Source: a virus. From it: a stretch of DNA of 24,995 nucleotides. The stretch is taken from positions 1-24,995 of IMG/VR virus record IMGVR_UViG_3300037119_006553; one strand, 5' to 3'. Both the position numbers and the translations under genes were made by a program. The notes under the pieces were generated by a model, which saw nothing but the letters and a program-made list of their open reading frames with translations, was not told where the DNA came from and did no database searches. Shown here piece after piece: positions 14,614-22,532 of this stretch (its first letter is position 1; each line of letters begins with the position of its first letter).

Positions 14614-14894
14614 CAGTGGACCACGTCCGCTTGGCCGAGAACGTCGTCAGGGACGTCCCCTTCGATGTGAGTGTCCTTGCCGGGGCCGAGCACCGTCAGA
14701 GCCGCCAGATACCAGTCGCGGTGGTCCTGGAGGTTCGGCGTGTCCTCCGTGCCGGGGAAGTGGGCGCCAGGGCCGACGGGGCCCTCGAGCTCGCGAAGCT
14801 CCGACAGCGGACCGGCGGTGCCGTCGATGGTGCCGTTCTCCCACAGCAGCTCGCCGATGCTGCCTTGCCACATGCCGATCATCCTGGTCTTCAC
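14613..14894 (-). CDS. 93-residue small protein, unassigned
   Basis: The product starts with GTG (GTGA overlap with the previous stop) with GAGGAGGG upstream. It reads MKTRMIGMWQGSIGELLWEN, then GTIDGTAGPLSELRELEGPV, with DHRDWYLAALTVLGPG and the C-terminal end EGDVPDDVLGQADVVH. The end shares the PDDVLG motif with the neighbouring 62-residue protein, and the underlying DNA repeats with one mismatch over 20 bases. The IG..L.EN pattern is also echoed in the neighbour. No known family is recognised. It lies two genes downstream of the multidomain polyprotein. Confidence 0.6.
   Translation of the reverse strand: MKTRMIGMWQGSIGELLWENGTIDGTAGPLSELRELEGPVGPGAHFPGTEDTPNLQDHRDWYLAALTVLGPGKDTHIEGDVPDDVLGQADVVH
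14633..14652. repeat. 20-base near-identical repeat, copy 1 (PDDVLG coding)
   Basis: The plus-strand bases GGCCGAGAACGTCGTCAGGG match 14941-14960 (GGCCGAGGACGTCGTCAGGG) with one mismatch. Both encode PDDVLG near the C-termini of adjacent small genes. This suggests local duplication or paralogy. Confidence 0.6.
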
Positions 14895-15079
14895 GAGACC
14901 CTCCTCGACTGAACGTAGCCGTTCGACCAGCCGTCGTAGCGGCCGAGGACGTCGTCAGGGGTCTCGTCCTCTTGGACAAGGCTCCCCAGACCCTTGTCGA
15001 CGTTCATCTTGCTGCCGTCGTAGGTAATCCGGCCGATCGGATCGCCGCCCACCTTCTGGAACTCCAAGGTCCACGCCAT
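14891..15079 (-). CDS. 62-residue small protein downstream of the polyprotein, unassigned
   Basis: The ATG overlaps the polyprotein's stop as TAATG, so the two are translationally coupled. The sequence reads MAWTLEFQKVGGDPIGRITY, then DGSKMNVDKGLGSLVQ, then EDETPDDVLGRYDGWSN, then GYVQSRRVS. It looks like a small beta-rich domain with a variable end. It shares PDDVLG with the next gene. No family is recognised. Coupling to a gene encoding toxin-like domains raises the possibility that it binds or restrains that protein before packaging, but this is inferred only from position. Confidence 0.6.
   Translation of the reverse strand: MAWTLEFQKVGGDPIGRITYDGSKMNVDKGLGSLVQEDETPDDVLGRYDGWSNGYVQSRRVS
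14941..14960. repeat. 20-base near-identical repeat, copy 2 (PDDVLG coding)
   Basis: Partner of 14633-14652, differing at one position. It lies in the 62-residue gene. Confidence 0.6.
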
Positions 15080-18000
15080 TAGGTCATCGCCTCCATCGGT
15101 TGCTCACCAGCGATCGTATCCGGAGCCGCGGCCGTGAGCATGTCCAGCCGGGCGATGATCGCCGCCCACTCCGAATCGGTGAACTCGGAGCGACCCAGCT
15201 CGAGTCGCGCGCGCAGCTCGCCAAGGTACGCCTTCGAGACTCGAGGCCTCAGATCGCCCTCCCGGATCACCTTGGTGCTCGGCTTGGCGCGGAGGCCAGG
15301 GTCGACACCGAAGCCAGCGCGCGCGGACGGCTTCAAGTCCTCGTGACCAGCCCAGTAGGTCGAGAACGGAGACCTGGGGACGTCGCGGTCAGCGCCCTCC
15401 GGCGTGAAGAACGTCATGCCGTGATCGAGCGGCTTGACCTGCCCGTCGCTGCCGACCTTCCAGTTGAACTGGTGGCGGTCGCGGTTCCGGATCAGGAAGT
15501 CCATGATGCCCAGCTCCCGGGCGCCGGGCAGGTCCAGGACGTGAGCGGCGTTCTCAGCCTCGTCGAACGTCCAGTCAGTGTGAGCCGCAAGGATCTCGGC
15601 GCGACGATCGAGCTCCTCAACGTCGGTGATCTTCGGCGGGCCGAGCTGGGCAAGGCCCCAGTCCTCGCCGACGTCACCGTCGATGAACGTGTGCAAGCTC
15701 CGGTTGTCGCCGACATCGATCGTGTGCGTGTCGAAGCCCAGGGCGTTCGAGACCACGTTCGCCAAGACCTCCCGGCGGGCCTCGCCGTCCCACTCGTGCC
15801 CCTTCAGGACACCCATCGTGCCGTCCGACAGCGTGACCCTCTTGACGCTCAAGCTCATCTGGCCTCCAGTCAGCTCCTCGCCATCCTCGTAGCCCGCGTA
15901 GAACGCCTTCGCCATCTCCTCGCGCTTCGCCGCGCCGGGACGGCCACCCGGGGCCTCCGGAGGCTTCGGGACGGCAGCGGGCGGCTTGGGAGGCTCGGGC
16001 TTGTCGGCCGTGTCGCTCTCGTCGATGTGGCGCGCGCGGACGTGAAGCCGGACGGTCCCGAACTCCTCGTCGGGGTGGTGGCTCTCCTCGCGCGAGACGA
16101 TCTCGGTGATCTCGAGCTTGCCGGACATGAACCACTCGCGCTCGTGCGGGGTGTTGCTGATCGGAGCTACGTTCAAGCCGCGGCCGTTGGGCTCGACCTC
16201 GAACACCACGGTCGTGTCCCAGCCAGCCATCGCCTGGGCGTGGTTGGGCTTCTCCGTGAACGACGCGAAGTGCCGGAGGTCGTGCGTGTCGCCGACCTTC
16301 AGGTTCTCGATGTAGGCGTTCGAGTCCTCGTCGATGGCGCGGATGCCGCGGAACAGCGGCGGGCCGTCCGTCAGCTCCGGCGTGAGAGAGCCGTTCCGCA
16401 TGGCGTCGATGGCCTGATTGAACTTCCCGGCCTCGAGCTCCTCGACGAACTTGTCCCTCGAGTCGGAGAGATCAACCCCGGCGCCAGTCCACCGAGCGAC
16501 CATCTCGGCGATCTGGGCCTCGGTAGCGCCCTGGGCTGCGAACGCCTCGCGGTTGGCCTTGGCCTCCTCCGGGCTCTTCGGGAAGGCGAGTGAGTCGAGG
16601 TGGTGGCCGGGCCAATCGGGCTGACCGGGCTTGGGCGGATCGGACAACCCGAGCTCGGAGTTACTGAGCCCAGAGAGGTCGATACCAAGCTCGTCCGCGG
16701 CCTTCTTGGTCGACAGGCCGTTGGCGAGCGCCTCCTCCTTGGAAGAGCCGGTATCCGTGGTGCCGTCGGGGCGCGTGAAGGCCCAGCCATTCGCCTGCTT
16801 CGTGAGGCGACCGACCTCCGTGCCGTTCTTCGACACGGCGATCAACTGGCCCTTCTTCGAGCCTTCCTCGAGCGTGACGTCTTCCGGGCCGACGGTGGAC
16901 GGGTCCGTGACTTCGGTGCGGCCACCGGTGACGATCTTCGAAGCGTCGATCCAGGTCTTGCGGCCGTTCGCTTCGACGTAGACCTTCTTGCCGTCCGGGG
17001 CGTAACGGATGAGACGGGCGTCGACCTCCTTCTTGCCGACGATCGCCCGGAAGGTGCCCTGATTGCCGGTGTTGGTCGTTGAGGGCAAGTTCGGGTCCGG
17101 CATGTCCGCGGACAGGTCGAGGTCCTTCTCGGCGTCCGTGCGGTCGTGATCGAACAGCAGGCCGAGCAGGAAGTTGCGGAACTCCTGGTCGTCCGACTCC
17201 CAGAGGTCCTTGGCCCAGTTCTGCTTGTAGAACAGCGACTGGAGGCCCATCGACAGAATCTCCGTCGACCGCGGATCGCCCGGGTCCTCGGGGATGAAGG
17301 CGCCCCTGGGGCCGTACCACTTGCTCGTGTAGTCGTCCGGGAACATGCCCGGGAAGTGGACCTCGTCGTCGCGGTAGCCCTTGCCGAGCCACTTCGGGTG
17401 CTCGCCGCGCTCGGCGATGCGCGCCGAGAAGAAGTCGGTGACGAGCCGGTGGATCTCCGGGTTGCGCTCTTCGACAGCGTGACCCAGCTCGTGCATCGTC
17501 ACCGACTGGCTGCGGGACTGGATGCGGCGACCGTTCCACTCGCCGCGACCGCCACTGTGTTCGACGCCGACCCTGCCGACGTTCTTGATCCAGGTCTCCG
17601 GCAGCTTCGTCGCAGCGTGATGGACCTGACGTTCGATACGAGCGGTGGCGGGCTTGGTGTTGTTCAGCCGGGTCTCCATCGTGCCCTTCGGAGCCAGCTT
17701 GCGGCGACGCTGAAGCTCGTTCTTGAACACCCGGTCGCGAGTCTCCGCGAGCTCCTTCTTCGCGCGCCAAAGGCGCCCGCGAATGTCCTGGCCGGGGCGT
17801 TGGGCGTCGTCCCACTCGGTCTTCTGCTGAGAAGTCCAGTCCCTGGTCATCCTGACCCAGTCGGGGATGGACGGGTACGGGCCCATCTCCTCTTCCCACT
17901 GCATCTTCGCGAGCTCGGCCTCGTCGACCTCCTGCTGGGCAGCCTTCATCTCCGGGGTGTCCATCAGCTGCTGGTAGCGGAACTGGCCAGCCTGGACCAC

Positions 18001-19500
18001 GTGATCGTGCGTGCGGAGCGGATTGCCGCGCGACCAGGGCTTGATGGCCTCGGCCTCGCGGACGGCCTCCTCGGCGTCCAGGCGAGCGTCGTGATCCGCT
18101 TCCGTCTCGAGCCCGTCGAGAGAAACGACGTCGTGGATGCCGCCGGGCTTCTGGACCCAGATGTCCCCGTTCTTCGAGGCGTAGTCGGCAGCGCGCTGAT
18201 CGACGTTCAAGACCGTGAGCCAGCGGCCCTCCTTGTCAATGAGGATCGTGCCGGGAGCATGGCCGCTCTGATGGATTTGCGGCTTCGGCGGCGGCATGTT
18301 CGGGGCGGGCTCGAGGAACCCGGCGTGGAAGGTCCCCTGGGTGCCGTTGTCAAGGTCGACGACGACCTTCGAGCGCTTGTGCCTGATGGGACCTTCGCCT
18401 TCCCACTCCTCGTCGATGCGGTTGATCGTGCCGGACAGACTGGCCTTCGTCCGGACCCGCAGCCCGGGGTGAAGCTCGCCGATGGGAGCGCCAGTGGATG
18501 ACAGCTCGAACACGGACGGGTCGATGTAGGACTCGAGGGCCTGCTCGCGCGTGTTGCCGAGGATCTTCGACACGTGCTCGCCGGTCCGCAGCTGCTGGAA
18601 GCGGGCCTCCTTGTCGTCCGTGGGAGCGTCGAAATCCTGAAGGAAGCGGCGGGCTTCGGCGGTAGCGAGGCGGGTCCGGAAGTCCTTCGCGGTGGCGCCG
18701 AAGGCGTTCGTCTTGAACCAGCCGTTGAGCCGCCTGTCGTTCACGCTCCAGAGGCGCTCGTTGCCCTGCTTGCCACGGAGGCGCTTCTTCAAGACCTTCG
18801 CCAGCTCGGCGTCCTCGAGCTCCAGCTTGTTGCGGACGCCTTCCTTGCCGATGAAGTCCAGGTAGACGACGTCGCCGCGGACTTTCACATGCCGCCGCTC
18901 GAGCGTCGTGGCGGCGTACGCGAAGACGTCGCCCTGCTTCTTCAAGGAGCCGGGGCGGAGCCCCATCTTGCGGACCAGCATCGCCACGGCGGCGGTGTCG
19001 GACTTCATCGCTTCGGCGGACAACTTCTCGTCGACCTCGCTGATGTGCTGGTCGAGGATGCGGACCCGGGCGAACTTGTCAGCGGCGCCCGCCTCCGAGA
19101 ACTCGACCGACTGAATCCGCTGCCGCTTGCCCTTCCTGTCCCGGCCGATCACCTGGACAGGAGCTTCCGGATCGTCGGAGACGAAAACGTCCGTCCAGCC
19201 GGGCGGGATCTTCATGTTCGGCCCGAAGCGCTTCTCCTTGTCGTCGTCGCGCATCGGCCGCATCTTGGGCGGGACGTGGAGCAGGTCGAAGCCGATCTCG
19301 TCAAGGGCCGTCTTCAGCTGGGCACGGTTGCTCTGAGGGACCAGCCAGACGCCGCGGTCAGGGTCCCAGGTGCCGCCGAGACCCTTGAACAGGCCGGGGA
19401 CGTCGACGAACCGGCCGCGGTCGTGGCCGGACCGGTCGCGAGGGTGCAGGGCCTCGAAGGCCGGGTTCTTGTCGACGTGATGACCGGCGACGCTGGGCAT
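15079..19500 (-). CDS. Polyvalent protein: topoisomerase IB, zincin, ADP-ribosyltransferase and kinase-like domains
   Basis: The 1473-residue product starts with ATG in a TGATG overlap with the portal gene. Residues 18-32 are an HPRD...GRFV motif and 35-70 a WDPDRGVWLVP module of DUF5710 type. Residues about 96-332 match type IB topoisomerases: KIPPGWTDVFV, GRDRKGKRQ, and a full candidate active site Arg182 (LRPGS), Lys219 (FIGKEG), Arg275 (AKDFRT), Asn316 (ILGNT) and Tyr325 (SYIDPS). SH3-like segments lie near 345-395 and 812-860. Residues about 620-780 hold a zinc-peptidase motif HELGH (670-674) with candidate third ligand Glu747. Residues about 1045-1155 fit an ADP-ribosyltransferase (R1051, FASFTEKP, E1120-R-E1122). 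Residues about 1210-1460 fit a HipA/PI4K-like kinase: Lys1233, RNRDRHQFNW (D1341, N1346), LDHG (D1359). The slot after the portal usually encodes MuF or a protease. It probably travels in the virion and acts in the host; that is inference. Confidence 0.88.
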   Translation of the reverse strand: MPSVAGHHVDKNPAFEALHPRDRSGHDRGRFVDVPGLFKGLGGTWDPDRGVWLVPQSNRAQLKTALDEIGFDLLHVPPKMRPMRDDDKEKRFGPNMKIPPGWTDVFVSDDPEAPVQVIGRDRKGKRQRIQSVEFSEAGAADKFARVRILDQHISEVDEKLSAEAMKSDTAAVAMLVRKMGLRPGSLKKQGDVFAYAATTLERRHVKVRGDVVYLDFIGKEGVRNKLELEDAELAKVLKKRLRGKQGNERLWSVNDRRLNGWFKTNAFGATAKDFRTRLATAEARRFLQDFDAPTDDKEARFQQLRTGEHVSKILGNTREQALESYIDPSVFELSSTGAPIGELHPGLRVRTKASLSGTINRIDEEWEGEGPIRHKRSKVVVDLDNGTQGTFHAGFLEPAPNMPPPKPQIHQSGHAPGTILIDKEGRWLTVLNVDQRAADYASKNGDIWVQKPGGIHDVVSLDGLETEADHDARLDAEEAVREAEAIKPWSRGNPLRTHDHVVQAGQFRYQQLMDTPEMKAAQQEVDEAELAKMQWEEEMGPYPSIPDWVRMTRDWTSQQKTEWDDAQRPGQDIRGRLWRAKKELAETRDRVFKNELQRRRKLAPKGTMETRLNNTKPATARIERQVHHAATKLPETWIKNVGRVGVEHSGGRGEWNGRRIQSRSQSVTMHELGHAVEERNPEIHRLVTDFFSARIAERGEHPKWLGKGYRDDEVHFPGMFPDDYTSKWYGPRGAFIPEDPGDPRSTEILSMGLQSLFYKQNWAKDLWESDDQEFRNFLLGLLFDHDRTDAEKDLDLSADMPDPNLPSTTNTGNQGTFRAIVGKKEVDARLIRYAPDGKKVYVEANGRKTWIDASKIVTGGRTEVTDPSTVGPEDVTLEEGSKKGQLIAVSKNGTEVGRLTKQANGWAFTRPDGTTDTGSSKEEALANGLSTKKAADELGIDLSGLSNSELGLSDPPKPGQPDWPGHHLDSLAFPKSPEEAKANREAFAAQGATEAQIAEMVARWTGAGVDLSDSRDKFVEELEAGKFNQAIDAMRNGSLTPELTDGPPLFRGIRAIDEDSNAYIENLKVGDTHDLRHFASFTEKPNHAQAMAGWDTTVVFEVEPNGRGLNVAPISNTPHEREWFMSGKLEITEIVSREESHHPDEEFGTVRLHVRARHIDESDTADKPEPPKPPAAVPKPPEAPGGRPGAAKREEMAKAFYAGYEDGEELTGGQMSLSVKRVTLSDGTMGVLKGHEWDGEARREVLANVVSNALGFDTHTIDVGDNRSLHTFIDGDVGEDWGLAQLGPPKITDVEELDRRAEILAAHTDWTFDEAENAAHVLDLPGARELGIMDFLIRNRDRHQFNWKVGSDGQVKPLDHGMTFFTPEGADRDVPRSPFSTYWAGHEDLKPSARAGFGVDPGLRAKPSTKVIREGDLRPRVSKAYLGELRARLELGRSEFTDSEWAAIIARLDMLTAAAPDTIAGEQPMEAMT

Positions 19501-21023
19501 CAGGCGGCGGCCTTGGCCTTGCCGTTCTGAGACGCAGGCTCAGTGGGCTCAGGGCCAGGGAGGCCGCCGACAGCGAGGTTGCCGTCGTCCTGCTCGGAGA
19601 CCGTGGCAGCCGGAGCGACCTCGCCGCCGCCCTGGAGCTCGAGCAGCTCCTTCTGGCGCTCCATCTCCTCGTCGCGGAGCTTCAGCATCCGCTTGATCTG
19701 CTGAGGCGAATACCCGGCTTCCTCCCACAGGATCTCCTGGGGAACGCCGATCGCCTGCTTCATCGTGAGCGACTGAGACAGGCTGATCGGGTCGCGCTTG
19801 CCGGGGTGGGCCCAGATGACTTCGGCGTCGTCCATCAGCGCGCGCACAGCGTCGTCGTCGGCGCCAGCGAAATCGGGCCGCATCACGGAACGCCACTTGA
19901 AGGCGAGGCGCATCGCTTCTTCGTGAGGCTCGCCGAAGTCGAGATGCTTGCGCTTGCAACGGAACTCCAGGCCGGTCTCCGCGGCGATCAAGGCGTCGCC
20001 GCTGATGTTCGCCAGCTTCGCGAGCAGGTAGTGAGGCGGCGTGCGGGTCTGGGCGGCGATGTGCTGGACCGCCATGTCCACCATCTCCACGTACTTGCCG
20101 AGGTCGGCAGCCGCCAGGTTGGACACCTTCACTTCCGGGTTCTCGAACGCCCACAGGCGGCTGACGGCAGCGCGGAGCTGGGCGGCGTTGGTGACTTCGC
20201 CGGTGATCGGGTCGCGAGGAAGCTGGATGCCTGTCAGGACCCGCTGAGGGAACGCCGCGAACTCGGAGGCGGTCATGCCGTCGAGGAAGAACTTGTTGGC
20301 GGCGTCGTTGAGCGCCACCGCGGGCTTCAGGTCAGAGACGCCGCCGGTGAGCATCTTCGGGTTGTTCTCGAGCGGGATCAGCATGACCTCGCCCAGCGGG
20401 TTGTCGTCGCTGGAGACGGGGTCTCCCCATTCGCCGGGCGCGATGTTGGCGGGGAGTTCGAGACCCAGGCCGACGATCATTTCGGCGTGCCGGTCCTGGC
20501 GCCAGGTGACGATCCGCTCCGGCAGGTACAGGACGCAGATGGCGTCGCCTGACGGCACGTCGATGTAGGTCTTGAGGCCAGCGAGCCTGTCACCGGTCGC
20601 TTCGTCGTGGATGACGATGCACTGGGACGGATGCTCGACAGTGATCATCGGCTCCGAGTCGGCGTCCTTGGGAGGGCCGACGAGCAGGTAGGCCGTGCCG
20701 AGCTTGATCGCTTCCGTGTGGGCCTTGAGGCTCTTCACGTCCATCTTGTTCGCCTGCCAGATCGCCCACGCCTCTTCGTCGGCTTCGTCTTCGCCGAAGC
20801 GGAAGCCGAGGATTTCAAGGCGTTCAGCGGCGACGTCGACCGTGAGAGAGCACCAGTTGGTCGCGAACTCCTCGAACTGCTCTCCGAACGCCTCGTCGAA
20901 CTTCTCGGACGCGAACGACAGCCGGTGGTTGCCGTCGTAGTAGTCGTCGAACAGATCGATCTGTGGCCGACGCTCGGCGATGAGGCGAAGCATGTGGTCG
21001 CGCCATTGGGCGTCTGTCGGCAT
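19500..21023 (-). CDS. Portal protein (SPP1 gp6-like)
   Basis: The 507-residue protein has the size and pattern of SPP1 gp6-type portals. It shows an N-terminal segment ERRPQIDLFDDYYDGNHRLS, then FATNWCSLTVDVAAERLEI with LGFRFGE, the typical actinophage portal stretch. It continues with WAIWQANKMDVKSLKAHTEA and KLGTAYLLVG. The core has helices with DAANKFFLDGMTASEFAAFP and QTRTPPHYLLAKLANISGDA, and the C-terminus has DEEMERQKELLELQGGG. Twelve copies form the DNA channel at one vertex, serve as packaging motor dock and join the neck. GAGGA lies six bases before the ATG. It directly precedes the polyvalent gene. Confidence 0.88.
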   Translation of the reverse strand: MPTDAQWRDHMLRLIAERRPQIDLFDDYYDGNHRLSFASEKFDEAFGEQFEEFATNWCSLTVDVAAERLEILGFRFGEDEADEEAWAIWQANKMDVKSLKAHTEAIKLGTAYLLVGPPKDADSEPMITVEHPSQCIVIHDEATGDRLAGLKTYIDVPSGDAICVLYLPERIVTWRQDRHAEMIVGLGLELPANIAPGEWGDPVSSDDNPLGEVMLIPLENNPKMLTGGVSDLKPAVALNDAANKFFLDGMTASEFAAFPQRVLTGIQLPRDPITGEVTNAAQLRAAVSRLWAFENPEVKVSNLAAADLGKYVEMVDMAVQHIAAQTRTPPHYLLAKLANISGDALIAAETGLEFRCKRKHLDFGEPHEEAMRLAFKWRSVMRPDFAGADDDAVRALMDDAEVIWAHPGKRDPISLSQSLTMKQAIGVPQEILWEEAGYSPQQIKRMLKLRDEEMERQKELLELQGGGEVAPAATVSEQDDGNLAVGGLPGPEPTEPASQNGKAKAAA

Positions 21024-21033
21024 CAGCGTCCTC

Positions 21034-22491
21034 TCAGAAGAAGGCGGCGCCGCTCGGCGCGGGCTTGGAGGTCTTGAGTGTGACGGCGCGCTCGGCCAGC
21101 ATCGCTAAGGCGACACAGGCGTCGATGCGTTCGAGGCTCTTGCGCTTGCTGATCTTCCAGCCACCTCGATCCGTCGGGGCGGACACGGCGGAGAGGCATT
21201 GGCGCCGGAACAGGGGGTCGCCGTCGTGGACAAGTCTCCGCTCGAGAATCAGCTCGTAGAGCTCGGTGGAGGCTTGCTCCATGCGCGCGGACTGCGGGAA
21301 CTCGACCATTGGGAAGCCGCCGTCCAGCATGATCTCTGCGCTCTCTCTGAACTGCCACGGGTCGTACGCGATCTCCTGAAGGGCCTGATCGTGCTGCGCG
21401 TCGCCGATAAGGATGCCGCGAATGTCGGACACCCCGAACGTGGGGCCCATCTCCTCCGGCAGCAGGATTCGATGATGGACGTGCAGCTGGTTGCCGTGCC
21501 ACTGGCCGGTGAGCAAGGCCGCTGAGTCCCTGCGGTAGCCGACGTCGACGGTCCTGACGGAGGGGAGCCGTGGGTCGTAGGCGGGGACGCCTTTGCACAT
21601 GTCGAACTCGTACGGCTTGATCCAGGCTTCCTCCGACTCCGTCCACTGGTTCAGGTGGAGGCGGCGGAAGATCGACTCGGGCAGGCGGTGAGATTCGCGC
21701 TCGAGGTCCGGGGCTGTGATCCAGGACGACGGGTTCGCGGCCTGCCAGCCGTCCGGGTCGTGGACGGTGACGGTCTCCGGGGCCTCGTACCACTTGAACA
21801 GGAACGACGCCGAGCGCATCGCTTTGAGGCCGCCGTCCCGTTGGAGAGCCTTGCCGCGCTCGTACAGGTCGAAGCAGATCGACTGGCGGTCGAACCCGGC
21901 GGTGGTGATCGAGACGACGAGCGGGGCTTCGCGCGCGAGCTGGCCGGTCGTCAGGGCGTAGTACAGCTCCGGGTCCTTGTGGACGTGCAGCTCGTCGATG
22001 ACGACGCCGGACGGGTTGAGGCCGTAGTTGGTGCCTGCGTCTGCGGCGAGGACTCGGAAGACGCCGTTGTTGCTCTTGCAGGTGATGACGTCCTTCTGGA
22101 CGCTCAGGTAGTCCCGGAGCTTGGGTGAGGCTTCGACGAACTCGCGGGCCTGGTTGAAGACGATGCGGGCCTGGTCGCGGGACCCTGCGGCGACGTAGAC
22201 CTCCGGGCCGTGCTCGCCGGAAGCCATGAGCATGTAGAGCGCGATCGCCGCGGAAAGCGTCGACTTGCCGTTCTTGCGGCTGATGCCGAGCAGGGCCTCC
22301 CGGTAGACGCGCTGGCCGTCGCCGTAGACCAGGAACAGCTCGTCCAGGAACTCTTTCTGCCAAGGCTCGAGGTTGAGCGCCTGGCCTGCCCATCTGCCCT
22401 TCGTCTGGACGACGTAGCTCTCCGCGAACTTCGCGACGCGAGCGCCTACCCCTTTATAAACCCGAGTTCGGTCGGGTGCCTCTAGCTCCAC
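21034..22491 (-). CDS. terL: Terminase large subunit
   Basis: This 485-residue protein is the ATP-driven DNA-packaging motor and nuclease. The ATPase domain has a Walker A-like loop SRKNGKST (71-78), Walker B VVIDE (163-167) with the catalytic Glu167, and TTAGFD as a coupling motif. The nuclease domain shows RNase H-like acidic residues: TVDVGYRRD (D316, D322), AYDPWQ (D377) and ERIDACVALAML (D457). WQKEFLDELF is the N-terminal Q-motif-like entry. The family is HK97/Terminase_1 type. The start is GTG at 22489-22491; upstream bases are weak as a ribosome site (CAGGG), and no in-frame ATG occurs after the small terminase's stop. It cuts concatemers and fills the head through the portal. Confidence 0.92.
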   Translation of the reverse strand: MELEAPDRTRVYKGVGARVAKFAESYVVQTKGRWAGQALNLEPWQKEFLDELFLVYGDGQRVYREALLGISRKNGKSTLSAAIALYMLMASGEHGPEVYVAAGSRDQARIVFNQAREFVEASPKLRDYLSVQKDVITCKSNNGVFRVLAADAGTNYGLNPSGVVIDELHVHKDPELYYALTTGQLAREAPLVVSITTAGFDRQSICFDLYERGKALQRDGGLKAMRSASFLFKWYEAPETVTVHDPDGWQAANPSSWITAPDLERESHRLPESIFRRLHLNQWTESEEAWIKPYEFDMCKGVPAYDPRLPSVRTVDVGYRRDSAALLTGQWHGNQLHVHHRILLPEEMGPTFGVSDIRGILIGDAQHDQALQEIAYDPWQFRESAEIMLDGGFPMVEFPQSARMEQASTELYELILERRLVHDGDPLFRRQCLSAVSAPTDRGGWKISKRKSLERIDACVALAMLAERAVTLKTSKPAPSGAAFF

Positions 22492-22532
22492 CGAAGTTGC
22501 CCTGAATGACCGGGGTGGGCGATTTGGGCGGG

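Noticed and set aside
18511-19215. Tyrosine recombinase or integrase as an alternative for the topoisomerase domain
   Set aside because: The N-terminal PPGWTDV and GRDRKGKRQ motifs and the Lys hairpin spacing fit TopIB; an integrase would show R...HxxR...Y, which is absent.
21023-22393. Minus-strand 456-codon ORF within the terminase region
   Set aside because: It is a shifted frame of the large terminase gene with Arg/Pro-rich text; the terminase frame has motifs.
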